Of a DNA stretch of 64,000 nucleotides, positions 53,009-64,000 are shown in pieces. The position numbers and the translations under genes are program-made. Numbering within the stretch: position 1 is the first letter of the stretch; each line of letters starts with the position of its first letter. The notes beneath the pieces are model-generated. The model was not told the origin of the DNA and ran no database searches. It saw only the letters and a list, made by a program, of their open reading frames with translations. This stretch comes from Diphasiastrum complanatum (Eukaryota; Streptophyta; Lycopodiopsida; Lycopodiales; Lycopodiaceae), in assembly GCA_029204225.1 (NCBI GenBank), contig CM055099.1, positions 62,395,374-62,459,373 on the forward strand, given 5' to 3'.

Positions 53009-53131
53009 CTCCTCAAAAAATAGCTTGGTAAGGTACTAGATCAATCAAGGAGTTTGTGAAACTTTTTTAGTGGATCCTTTGGTATGCATGTGAAGTAAAG
53101 ATCAGCCAAGGGATCCATCATAGCATCACCC

Positions 53132-53866
53132 TCACCAAATCGATGATAAGATTTCTTTGGTAGAAATCATTTGCCAACACCTTTGAAGAGCATTCCACCA
53201 ATTTGCCACTATATCCATGTGCTTCCTCCATGCTTGATGATGATCTTTGATTTGAAAGTACCATTTGCATGAAGACGGCTGCACCATGTAGAAAATTAGA
53301 GGCTTCCATGCCTCATAAAGATCACAAAGATCATAGAGATCAAGATCATAAGATGTGCAAAAGTATTGATTATCAAGATTAAGCATACTAGCTTGACTAG
53401 TCCACATACTATGAACTTTATCCACGATGGATCTAATCTTGAAATCAAATGCAATCTTGATCTTCTTGAGGCTAAACACATGCTCAAGGATGTAAGTGTT
53501 CTCTTTGGATGCTTCACTTAATCTCAATAGAAGTTTACAAAATGCCTCATAACATGTAAAAACATGAATTTTCAAACTATGAGCATCAAACTCATTCTTG
53601 CTCTTACAAGATCTAAGAGCATACTTTTGATGATAAAATATCTTGATTTTAAAGTGTTTTGGAAACATATCTAAGCTATCAATGAGAAGAAATATGTCCA
53701 TACAATAGGCATCATCCAGAACTAGAATTGCCTTACATGAATTTTGAGATGTAGAAATCTCGATAAAGCAAAATAGTACATCAACTAATGGAAGAGAAGC
53801 ATAAGTGAGAATGTTAGAGCGGATACCACCTGAAACTTGCCTCTCTTTACCATAAGACTTTGCCAT
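53132..53866 (-). CDS. Unrecognised ORF inside retroelement DNA
   Basis: 244 codons on the minus strand, starting MAKSYGKERQ right beside the target site of the LTR element at 53872. No CCHC, protease or polymerase motif. The composition is mixed with several Trp near the end (WRKHMDIVANWWNALQRCW). By position it lies between the Copia integrase-linker segment (58480) and a candidate 3' LTR (53008), so it may be the 3' coding part of a rearranged element. I cannot assign a function. It may be chance. Confidence 0.3.
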   Translation of the reverse strand: MAKSYGKERQVSGGIRSNILTYASLPLVDVLFCFIEISTSQNSCKAILVLDDAYCMDIFLLIDSLDMFPKHFKIKIFYHQKYALRSCKSKNEFDAHSLKIHVFTCYEAFCKLLLRLSEASKENTYILEHVFSLKKIKIAFDFKIRSIVDKVHSMWTSQASMLNLDNQYFCTSYDLDLYDLCDLYEAWKPLIFYMVQPSSCKWYFQIKDHHQAWRKHMDIVANWWNALQRCWQMISTKEILSSIW

Positions 53867-53871
53867 CCATC

Positions 53872-54535
<664 letters not shown>

Positions 54536-54536
54536 T

Positions 54537-54554
54537 GCCGGGGAGCGTCACACA
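54537..54554 (+). other. Primer binding site, tRNA-Asp type
   Basis: TGGCGCCGTTGCCGGGGA one base after the left LTR. This form is standard for Athila/Tat-type plant gypsy elements. Confidence 0.85.
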
Positions 54555-54879
54555 CTCGTTTCGCCGCATAGCTTTCTCACTCTTCCTCTTTTCCTCTATC
54601 TCTCTCTTTCTTCTCTCTCATCATCCTTTTTCATTAAAAAAAATCGAATTTTAAGGGTAGAATAGTGTGAGTAGTGTTAGTTTTTGCCGTTTTTTTCGTG
54701 ATTTTTTTGTTTGTTTGCACTGTAGGGAGATATTGTAGGGTGGTAGGATCAGATCCAAGCACCCAATCCCTTCGTTAATCCATAAAATCCATAAAAATCA
54801 GTAAAAAAGCTCAAAATCTATTTTTGGATGGAAAAAGAGAGCCAAAATTCCATCAGATTTTGATTTCTCAAAAACCAGC

Positions 54880-56430
54880 AAGAACTAACCTTCGCATGAC
54901 TGGTAGCAGCTCCAGGGTACTGTCCCAAACCTGCAGAGAAGCCTGTGAAGGTTACTTCCCAATAGATTTTGAAAAAACAGAGAAAAACCCATAAAAATTC
55001 AAAAATTCCTTGTAAAAATCATTTTTTTTTCAAAACTCAAAACTAACCTTCGCAGATCTCTCTGAAGCTCCATCTCACTGAGACAATGACACAGAGAAGT
55101 CTGCGAGAGATAGATCCCAAAAAAAGTGCCCCTGTGAAGGTTCCCAAGAGCAAAAAGTGGCCTAGAACCTTCTCAGACAACAAATTTTTGAGTTTCCCTG
55201 GTAAGTAACTCTCGCAGCTTGGTAAGAAAGTGGATCTGACTCAGATACAAGCACATATGAGCCTGCGAAGATTAGTTCCCAGAAAATCTCAAAGTTTGGC
55301 AAAAAGCCCCAAAAAAATGCAGTTTTTTAAGATTTTTTTGAGTTTCCTAGGGAAGTAGCTCTCGCAGCTTGGTGAGCAGCTGAATCTGACTGAAATACAA
55401 GTGCATACCAGTCTGCAAGGGTTTGTTCCCAGAAAATCCTAAAATTTTGCAAAAACACCCCAAAAAAATGCAGTTCTTTCAAGATTTTTCTGAGTTTCCT
55501 TGGGAAGTAACTCTTTCAGCTAGGTAAGCAGCTGAATCTGACTGAGATACAAGTGCATACCAGTCTGAAAGGGTTTTTTCCCAGAAAATTCTAAAAAACA
55601 ACAAAAGAATGCACTTTTTTTCAAGATTTTTTAAGTTTCCTTCATAATTAACTCTCTCAGCATGGTGAGCAGCTGAATCTGACTAAGATACAAGTGCATA
55701 TCAGTCTGCAAGGGTTTTTTCCCAGAGAATTCTAAAATTTTGCAAAATAACCCCAAAAAAATGCACATTTTTCAAGATTTTTTGAGTTACCTTGGAAAGT
55801 AACTCTTTCAGCTTGGTTAGAAGCTGAATCTAACTAATATACAAGTGAATACCAGTCTACGAGGGTTTTTTCCCAGAAAATCTTAAAATCCCAAAAAAAA
55901 TGCACTTTTTTAAAGATTTTTTGAGTTTCCTTGGGAATTAACTCTTGCAGCTATATGAGCAGGTGAATTTGACTTAGATACAAGTGTATACCAGTCTTCA
56001 AGGGTTTGTTCCTAGAAAAGCTTAAAATTTTGCAAAAAAACCCCAAACAAATGCACTTTTTTCAAGATTTTTTGAGTTTCCTTGGAAACTAACTCTTGAA
56101 GCTTTGTGAGCAAATTAATCTGACTTAGATACAAGTGCACATAAGTCTGCGAGGGTTTTTTTCCCAGAAAATCTTAAAATTTTGCAAGAAAACCCCAAAA
56201 CAATGCAGTTTTTTAAAATTTTTAAAGTTTCCTTGGGAAGTAACTCTTGCAGCTATGTGATCAGGTGAATCTGACTTAGATACAAGTGTATACCAGTTTG
56301 CGAGGGTTTGTTCCCAGAAAATCTAAAATTTTTGCAAAAAAACCCCAAAAAAATGCACTTTTTTCATGATTTTTTAAGATCTGCTAGGAAGTAACCTTTG
56401 CAAATAGTTTTATAAATAGATCTAACCTAG
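54880..56430 (+). repeat. Tandem array of ~148-bp units
   Basis: Nine clear units, with the word GAGTTTCCTTGGGAAGTAACT or a variant at about 55191, 55341, 55493, 55634, 55785, 55924, 56085, 56226 and 56378, plus two more diverged units from about 54880. Each also has GATACAAGTGCATACCAGTCTG and GGGTTTGTTCCCAGAAAAT. Spacing is 139-161 bases. No coding frame is kept. Confidence 0.88.
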
Positions 56431-57068
56431 AACTGGCTATTGTAAAATTTTTGTAAAGATCCAATGGTTATATTTTCAAATATCTTAGAAAAAGTGCCAA
56501 AAAGTGCCAAAAAATTGAGTTTTTTCAAGATCCTGACAAATCTATCCATCAAGAACTCTTGCAGAACTCACATTGTCTAGAAATGGTCCAGATACAGCTA
56601 CTGTAGGAAGGTCGAGGGTTTGATTCACTCAAGTCTAAAGAAATCTAAAAAAAAAAAAACCATGAAAAAAGGCTAAAATCACACTATTAGCCAACTGAAA
56701 CTGGCCAGATCTTGTCAAATCTAGGTTGCAGTCACATTATCCATCAAGATCCAACATCCCTGGACTGAATCAAGTGAATGAACCTCAGATCAAGCCGATC
56801 AGTTCCCTCCACATCAACCACTATCCATCCATCATTCTTCTGTCCCATCTCTATTCCATCTTCTATCTCCATCTCTGCTAGATAAATCCATTTCTGTCTC
56901 TATTCTCATCCATACTGATCCACCGTTTACTGATTCTCTTCTCTCTTTTTTTTTTCTTTTCCATCTCCCACAAAAAAAATGAAAAAAGAGGTTGGAACAC
57001 CAGAATCATTGAGCAAACCTTGAAGCAATTCACCAACTAGCTACTTTGCGACATTCTAGTGCTGAACT

Positions 57069-57500
57069 ATGGAGACCTCTTGCATGTCACCGAATTCAAT
57101 GGAGGACCATAACAGCCTACCAGTCTACTTTGTGAAAGATCCTAAGGGGAATCTGTTACCGGTGTATGTCTATCAACTTAGAGGTGATGGCATACTGCAC
57201 TCAATTAGGTGCTATGGATGCGGGGGAAAACACCGTCGTGCTGAATGTCCACACCAAGGGGATCCGTCAACATTTGGTCCCTCATGTTCACAATGCGGAG
57301 TTAGTAATCCATGTCGAGCTTGTCCGATAAGAAATCCACAAATAGCCAGGAGGCATTTGGCCTATGTAGACCGACATGCACCTGTGGTGACCCTTCCACT
57401 CGAACGCACTATAAAAGAAAAATCTGAATGCCTCAACTACCCAATTGTTGATGAACAAGGTTATCCGGAATGGCCACCAGACCCTTATGGGTATTATTAA
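57069..57500 (+). CDS. Small zinc-knuckle (CCHC) protein of the LTR element
   Basis: 143 codons, METSCMSPNS to DPYGYY. Residues 55-70 hold a CX2CX4HX4C zinc knuckle (CYGCGGKHRRAEC), followed by a second Cys cluster (CSQCGVSNPCRAC) of a different spacing. The first half has a segment PVYFVKDPKGNLLPVYVYQL and the C-terminus is rich in Pro and Tyr. CCHC knuckles bind single-stranded RNA or DNA, as in retroviral nucleocapsid. It is the only ORF of the element and lies between the repeats and the 3' LTR, so it probably descends from gag. There are no capsid helices that I can see. The frame is intact. Confidence 0.7.
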   Translation: METSCMSPNSMEDHNSLPVYFVKDPKGNLLPVYVYQLRGDGILHSIRCYGCGGKHRRAECPHQGDPSTFGPSCSQCGVSNPCRACPIRNPQIARRHLAYVDRHAPVVTLPLERTIKEKSECLNYPIVDEQGYPEWPPDPYGYY

Positions 57501-57687
57501 AAATCTGGCAAGTCTTAGTTCTTGCTAATCATCCACTAATAAAGCCTCAGGTTTTACGTAAGCGAATTCTATCCACGCTTTTCCTGAAGCAGCCATGTCC
57601 CAGCAATAAAAGAACCAACAATAGCGCCCCTTCACGACAGGTCCAGCCTAGTGCCGAGGGACCGGCACTACTTTGGGCTGTGGACCC

Positions 57688-58474
<787 letters not shown>

Positions 58475-58479
58475 CCATC

Positions 58480-60350
58480 TTGAAGATCCCCTTGAAATCA
58501 TATGTTGAGGAGGCTCCTCCTCCAACCTCGACCCCATCACATCTTGATAATCCTCAATAGATATGATTTGAGATGCATCTTGAGATGCCTTGATCTCGGC
58601 CCCTTCCAAGGTTGAATGTAGATCTTCATAAAATATGACTTCTTTACTCTCAATCACTTTTGAAATAGAGAGTATAAAGGCTTTATAGGCCTCCTTGGTG
58701 GATAAGCATCCAACCATGATCCATGAGCTTGGATCATCCTTCCTCCTTGTTTCCAAGGGAATATGTGCAAAGCAAGATCTTCCAAGGACTCTAAGGTGTT
58801 CAACCTTAGGCTTCTTTTTTAATGATATTTCATATGGTGTATTTTCTTCAAGAGCTCCATCACTCCTCAAAGATTTGATCTTCAATGAGAATTCCATCTC
58901 AACATATGCTTTGAATAATAGAAAATAATCATGCACCATAAATCTTGAAGAAGGAAGATATATCCATGTGCATCTTGTGTGATCATCCTACTTTGAAAGC
59001 TTGGATACATAAGCAACATCAAGAGATTTTGCACTCTCTCTTGAATCCAGTTTGTAGATGCCTTCATATCTAGATCCTTGTGCAAGGATCTCATCATCCT
59101 TCTTGATCATACAATTGTCAATATGGAAACTGACATCAAGGCCACCATCAAGTACTTGGCCAACAATTATAAGATTCTTTGTAAGCTTGGGAACAAAAAG
59201 AACCTTGTGAAGAGAGAGAACTTTTGATGATGCAAGCTTCAAGGGAATATTCCCTACTCCTTCAATGTTGCACTCTTGATCACTTGCAATATATATGGAC
59301 TTCTTGATTCCTTCATAAGGCATAATAGATGAAAAGGAATCCTTGGAGCTACACATATGTGAAGATGCTCCACTATCAATATACCAAGAATTATCCTTCT
59401 TGAAGGTGGAAGAGGAGAAGCTTGATGCCATAAGTGAGCATTCTCCATCACTTGCAAAAAGGTCTTCTTTCTCATGAGAGATGTTGGCTTGCTTGAATTG
59501 GTTCTTCTTCTTGAAGCAATTGGTGGCATAGTGGCCTTTATTTCCACAAAAGAAGCACTTAACATCTTTTTTCTTCTTCTTTGAAGTATAATCTTGAGAG
59601 GAATCCTCATCCTCTTCATCTTGATCTTTTGCTCTGTCCTTAGAGAAGTGTTGGTGTTGTTTTTTGCTCCTCTCTTTGTGCTTGGCAAATAGAACTTTGC
59701 CATCACCATTATGATTGAGTGACAATCTGTCCATCCTTAATAGCTTGTTCTCATGCCTTGATTCTTCAGCTATTAGCACTCCTTGCAAAGCCTCCAAGGT
59801 TGGTAGCTCCTCCTTGATAGCATAAGATTGAACAAGATTCTCATATTCATCCTTCAAGCCATTGAGTGTGACTTGGACTAGCTCACTTAGTTTGATGGAA
59901 TCTGCAATACAAGAAAGCTCCCTATGAATGTCTTTCACTCTCAAAACATAATTAGTGGCACTCTCATCACTCTTTTGACAACTTTGGAAGATTTGATTTG
60001 TGAGGAACCTAGAGGTATTTCTGGCTTCATAGATTACTTTGAGAGTATCCCAAGCATCCTTGGCCGAAGTACAAGCACCAATTTCTCTCAAAATCTCATT
60101 AGAGACATTCATCTTGATATAATGGAGAGACATCCTAGCTCTCTTTTTATACTTTTGTACTTACGAAAGAGCATCTTGGAGTATCAAGATTGACTCCATT
60201 CTAACCTCCAAATAGAATAGTTGGAGGTAGATAGTCTTTCACTAGATTCCAATAGGTAGGAACCCATGGATGCCATCAAAAATAGTGAAGACTCCTTGTA
60301 ATGAGACAATAGATGTTGCCTCTCTCACTATAGGATCCTTGAAAGGTGTA
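58480..60350 (-). mobile_element. Copia relic, gag-protease-integrase remnant (minus strand)
   Basis: Same family as 1-920 and 1416-3103. gag starts at about 60276 (MASMGSYLLESSE), with a frameshift near 60210. A 381-codon frame (60133-58988) holds gag, the CX2CX4HX4C zinc knuckle (CFFCGNKGHYATNC), the protease site WYIDSGASSHMC and part of the pre-integrase. After a stop, a second frame (58939-58480) continues with VHDYFLLFKAYVE but lacks the zinc site and the catalytic core of integrase, from RSDG straight to NTPYEISLKKKP. RT is absent here. It is interrupted on the left by 53872-58474 and on the right by 60356-63588. Confidence 0.85.
58988..60133 (-). CDS. Copia gag-protease polyprotein fragment
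   Basis: 381 codons open. Gag helical domain at residues 1-130 (KMNVSNEILREIGAC, EALQGVLIAEESR), a Lys-rich linker, zinc knuckle CFFCGNKGHYATNC near residue 190, protease active site DSGASSHM near residue 255, then a VLFVPKLTKNLI motif and the beginning of pre-integrase (IYKLDSRES). All key residues of the knuckle and protease are present. The N-terminal ~45 codons of gag are out of frame upstream, and the frame ends at a stop after LSK where the integrase should begin. Not functional alone. Confidence 0.82.
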   Translation of the reverse strand: MSLHYIKMNVSNEILREIGACTSAKDAWDTLKVIYEARNTSRFLTNQIFQSCQKSDESATNYVLRVKDIHRELSCIADSIKLSELVQVTLNGLKDEYENLVQSYAIKEELPTLEALQGVLIAEESRHENKLLRMDRLSLNHNGDGKVLFAKHKERSKKQHQHFSKDRAKDQDEEDEDSSQDYTSKKKKKDVKCFFCGNKGHYATNCFKKKNQFKQANISHEKEDLFASDGECSLMASSFSSSTFKKDNSWYIDSGASSHMCSSKDSFSSIMPYEGIKKSIYIASDQECNIEGVGNIPLKLASSKVLSLHKVLFVPKLTKNLIIVGQVLDGGLDVSFHIDNCMIKKDDEILAQGSRYEGIYKLDSRESAKSLDVAYVSKLSK

Positions 60351-60355
60351 CTACC

Positions 60356-61012
60356 TGTGAAAAAAGTGGTTCTTTAATGGATCCAAACTCCCAAAATACT
60401 TGGCTAACATCTTTGCACAACAAGCTACAAAAGCTAGAAATGGCAAAGCATCCTAATGCTACCTTTGATACACATGAACTTGACAAAGCATTTAAGAGAC
60501 AAAAGAAACTAATAAAAGGTACTGATGGCAGCCAAAAATAGCAACAAACAGGGCTCCCAACAATAGCCTACCACTTTTGGAAACCTCTTAAGATCATACA
60601 CAAAAGCTTGAAGACAATACACAAAGCAATGCTCTCAATGGAGAAAGAAACCGTGACAATGATCTATTGATCTCTCTCAACAATACAATAAGTTTCTCCA
60701 ACCTATTCTCCACAAATTTCAGCCTAATATAGGTGAGAGAGATGAGTCTTTCTCCTCTCTCTAGAACTTAGGACCCAATTTTAGGGCACCAGTAGCCTAA
60801 AATAGTCAATTTTGGCCTATATATCCAAATAACATGATTTTGGTGTCATTTCGAAGGTCCTGAAGTTTGAGACTTCTTCAATATGAACTATATACTAAAA
60901 TAAAAGTATCTAGGCCTCTTTCACACGTGTGAAGGGTTAGATCCAAAACTATGTACAAAAATTGCCAATTTAGGCCTCAAACTAGCTAGGAAATGTTGAC
61001 AAGAGAATCACA
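60356..61012 (-). repeat. 3' LTR of gag-only element
   Basis: Direct repeat of 62981-63588. It has about 50 bases missing in the right LTR (near 60760-60810), and its inner edge reads GACAAGAGAATCACA where the right LTR has GACAATTTTCACA, so the boundary with gag is altered. Confidence 0.85.
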
Positions 61013-61811
61013 AGAATCTAGATCCTCATTAGAAGTACAAAAGTTGTTTTGCTTGCTACCTTCATTACTTTGCTTCTTATGACATTCATTTGCAAAATGA
61101 CCTTTTATCCCACAATAATAGCACTTGAACTTTGACTTATCTTTCTTTCTAAAAGAAGTAGAAGAGGAGGAGGAAGAGTGATCATCATGATCCGAGTTAC
61201 CACCTTTGGACCATTTCCCTTTGCCTTTGACTTTGCCTTTTGTGAAGAAAGCCTCTTCACCTCCACCTTGCAAGGATGCACCATCAAGCTTTGATTGCAA
61301 CCTATGTTCTTCAGCCAGTAAGATTTCTTGCAAGTCAACCACACTTGGCAAGACTCTTTGAATGGAAAAACTTTGCACAAGTTTAGCATGTTCATCTAGC
61401 AAACCATTCAACATAACATGGACTATTTCACCATCTTTTATGCGCTAGATCATCACTTAAGGACTTAACCCTCAAGACAAATGCATGAGCACTTTCACTC
61501 TCTCTTTTCCCACTAGAAAATATTTGCCTCCTTAGGGTCAATACCCTAGATGTGAACTTTGATTCAAAGAGCTTCTTCAAGGCATTCCATGCCTCACTTG
61601 CACTTTGACTTTTACCAACTTCCTTGAGAAGTTCATTGGTAACAATTATTTTGATGATATGAAGAGCCCTTTTAGCCTTCTTATCAAACCTTTGTTGCTC
61701 TTGAACTATGGGTGGTCTCTCTTTAGTTCCTGCAACTATGTCCATGAGTTCATTCAACTCAAGTAAGGACTCCATCCTCACTATCCAGGTAGAGTAGTTT
61801 GATGAACTCAA
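60986..61811 (-). pseudogene. Copia gag with zinc knuckle, one frameshift
   Basis: First frame 61811-61428 (127 codons): SSNYSTWIVRMESLLE, then SASEAWNALKKLFE, the typical Copia gag (UBN2-like) domain. A frameshift near 61420 moves to 61414-60986 (142 codons), with MLNGLLDEHAKLVQSF, a Lys/Ser-rich linker and the CX2CX4HX4C knuckle CYYCGIKGHFANEC. The last few codons (SLVNIS) and the stop are supplied by the LTR. If the frameshift did not exist, the protein would be a complete gag. This kind of protein forms the virus-like particle. Confidence 0.82.
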
Positions 61812-62968
61812 CCTATCATTAGTTTCTTACATGATCCCACCATTGGAAGCCATGAATGTAATGATTCTTCAACTTTTAGGCTCTGTCCTAATGCACCTAG
61901 AACTCACTTTCCTCTCAGAAAATGATGGATAAGGAGATCTCTGAAGATCTAGGACCCTAAAACACTTCTATCTTGAACTTGCCGGTTTCCAAGCATAGAA
62001 AGGAAGATTGAAACACATGCAACACTTTGCACACACTAAGAATGGATTACAAATCAAACCAACCTGAACACACTCTTGCCTCTCAAACTTTCCAGCAAGC
62101 GACCAAATCAAGTTATGATGTAAAGAGTTACTTGCATTCTTAGAAAATACACAAGACTAGGCTGCCAAGAATACCTAGAAATGAACAAACTTGATCAACA
62201 CCTAAAATATTGATTCAACCTGTAAACCCACATGTAAACCCCACTTCTAAAAGTTTATAAACTCCAGCAAATGATAAATACAAGCTTTAGAGGTGAATGA
62301 AAGAGCACACTTAGTGAATCACAAGACTAGCTTCACTAGCTTGTCAAATCTTGGTGTTTAGAGATCTAAGATCACTTCACATGAGAATGTTCCTCAACCT
62401 GTTAAGAACTTGAAAACACATTTGCATAATGGTTAAAAACTTCCAGCAAATGCTCCAATCAAATTACATAAGGAGAGTTACTTACATACTTAACAAAGTA
62501 CACCAAAATTTATGCAAAAGATTGTTGACAGTCTGTTCATCCAAAAGGGGATCTTTCATCCAAGTGGGAGGCTTTGCTCAGCCTTTTGGAGAAATACAAA
62601 ATCACTCAAAGAGTATACTTAAGGAGAAGGTTCATCCAATTAAGGAGAGTGTTCATCCACAAAGGAGAGTGTTCATCCACAGTAGTGGAGATTGTCAACA
62701 ATAGATTGAACAGAACATTGTTAGTATTGAATATGCACAAGCCTCACAATCAACAAATGATTAGGTGTTATGATCTGATCCAAAATAGCTTCTTCTCAGC
62801 CTCTGATCTTCAATAGACCTGAAATATGCTTTTGATCCACAAGTTCAACTCAACAAACAAAGGTTAGTAAGATTTGATCAACAATGCAATGCATAATCAT
62901 GCTAGAACTTGATCAAACATCCAAATATCACCATAAATGGAAATCTTACTAAAAATAGTAGCCAAATA
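61812..62968 (-). other. Untranslated leader of the gag-only element
   Basis: Between the primer site and the gag start, about 1.15 kb with no motif. The plus strand has three nearby copies of GAGAGTGTTCATCCA or similar (62625-62680). Nothing else recognised. Confidence 0.5.
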
Positions 62969-62980
62969 GCTCTGATACCA
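62969..62980 (-). other. Primer binding site (initiator Met tRNA)
   Basis: TGGTATCAGAGC on the minus strand directly against the inner edge of the right LTR. Confidence 0.9.
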
Positions 62981-63588
62981 TGTGAAAAAAGTGGATCTTT
63001 AATGAATCCAAACTCCCAAAATACTTGGCTAAGATCTTTGCACAATAAGCTACAAAAGCTAGAAATGGCAAAGCATCCTAATGCTACCTTTGATACACAT
63101 GAACTTGACAAAGCATTCAAGAGACAAAAGAAACTGATAAAAGGTACTGATGGTAGCCAAAAATAGCAGCAAACAGGACTCCCAACAACAGCCTACCACT
63201 TTTGGAAACCTCTTAAGATCATACACAAAAGCTTGAAGACAATACACAAAGCAATGCTCTCAATGGAGGAAGAAACTGTGACAATGATCTATTGATCTCT
63301 CTCAGCAATACAATAAGTTTCTCCAACCTGTTCTCCATGAATTTCAGCCTAATATAGGTGAGAGAGATGACTCTCTCTTCTAGCCAATTTTGGCCTATAT
63401 GTCCAAATAACATAATTTTGGTGTCATTTTGAAGGTCTTGAAGTTTGAAAGTTCTTCAATATGAAATATATACTAAATTAAAAGTATCTAGGACTCTTTC
63501 ACACGTGTGAAAGTTTAGATCCAAAACTATGTACAAAAATTGCCAATTTAGGCCTCAAACTAGCTAGGAAATGTTGACAATTTTCACA
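62981..63588 (-). repeat. 5' LTR of gag-only element (608 bp)
   Basis: Starts TGTGAAAA and ends TTTTCACA, with CTACC following at 63589-63593. Confidence 0.9.
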
Positions 63589-63593
63589 CTACC

Positions 63594-64000
63594 AACTCGT
63601 ATGCAAGATCTTGCAACAAAATGTGAGATGGATTTCACTAGCTCTACCAAAGTCTCTCAAACTAGATCAACCTCTCATCAATTGAGGGAGTATAGGCAAA
63701 GTGTGAAGAATTGCCAAAATTGGCAAATCTAGCTTGATCAAAAACCATGAAGAATAGTGTGAATTTTGTACATAATTGGGTTCCACACATGTAGGGCCAA
63801 AATGCCATGTGGCAACCCACTCCTGATGTAGGTTAGGTCAAGTCCATAGTGTTGGTCATGTCATTTTGGTAGTGAGTCCTAGTTTATATGACCTAAGTCC
63901 TGGATTTAAGGTGAAAATTGACCAACTAGCTATCTACCAAGCATGACTTTAGGAAATAGACTAGGGTTTCATTTTAGGGCAAGAAGAGTGAGTTAACTTC
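63594..64000 (-). other. Continuation of older Copia leader or LTR
   Basis: After the CTACC duplication the sequence resumes the leader of the Copia copy at 58480-60350. No ORF or boundary is visible before the window ends. Confidence 0.4.

Larger units (their letters stand above)
60356..63588 (-). mobile_element. Gag-only LTR retrotransposon (TR-GAG type), minus strand
   Basis: Left LTR 60356-about 61012, right LTR 62981-63588. Both start TGTGAAAAAAGTGG, and the right one ends TTTTCACA, the inverse of its start. The target duplication CTACC is perfect (60351-60355 and 63589-63593). The primer site, TGGTATCAGAGC on the minus strand, is at 62969-62980. The only coding region is a gag of ~270 codons with a frameshift. 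Protease, integrase and RT are absent: the gag zinc knuckle runs directly into the left LTR. It is inserted in the leader of the older Copia copy. Confidence 0.9.

Noticed and set aside
54880..56430. Possible CRISPR-like array
   Set aside because: Units are about 148 bases, adjoining and diverged with no unique spacers, in eukaryotic LTR DNA.

Overview
The window is nuclear DNA of a land plant with a large, repeat-rich genome. Evidence: one widely spaced intron-exon gene of plant type, plant Copia LTR retrotransposons with initiator-Met tRNA primer sites, a chromodomain Ty3/gypsy element, hAT and MULE-like DNA transposons, and a plant-type LINE. Intron size and repeat load would suit a fern or gymnosperm, but I cannot name the species. 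No prokaryotic features, rRNA, tRNA genes or CRISPR arrays were seen.

The only host gene recognised is MLH3, the meiotic MutL homologue. It lies on the + strand from 10540 to 48831. I reconstructed 23 exons by following reading phase across GT/AG junctions (about 807 codons). All N-terminal ATPase motifs and the C-terminal endonuclease motifs are present and no exon has an internal stop, so the gene looks intact. Intron 1 is about 25.5 kb and is almost entirely transposons. Intron 18 (4.6 kb) holds a gypsy remnant with a MULE-like miniature element inside it. Exon 9 is only 16 nt.

Layout. 1-7815: broken Copia elements, including a head-to-head pair and a nested LTR element (3104-7500). 7816-10539: no recognisable gene, includes the MLH3 upstream region. 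10666-36161 (intron 1), in order: a GC-rich miniature TIR element; a LINE with a 1026-codon ORF; a hAT transposase relic on the minus strand (hAT-B); a chromovirus relic; a second large hAT element (hAT-A, 20609-31553) carrying a 5.08-kb LTR element with no coding capacity; a miniature hAT derivative; and a gag-only Copia relic (32943-35627). 36162-48831: MLH3 exons 2-23. 49100-52250: nothing recognised. 52250-64000: nested LTR elements. A 4.6-kb non-autonomous element (53872-58474) with a tRNA-Asp-like primer site, tandem repeats and a CCHC ORF, and a gag-only element (60356-63588), both sit inside an older minus-strand Copia copy.

Insertion order can be read from target-site duplications: CTCTG (24999-30078), GCAAT (32943-35627), CCATC (53872-58474), CTACC (60356-63588) and an 11-bp duplication around the MULE-like element (44643-45696). 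The least familiar items are: the hAT-A architecture (transposase with an AT-hook tail plus a convergent Arg/Glu-rich ORF with its own TATA-like box); the hairpin-like array beside the primer site of the LTR element inside hAT-A; and the tandem-repeat plus CCHC-ORF LTR element.
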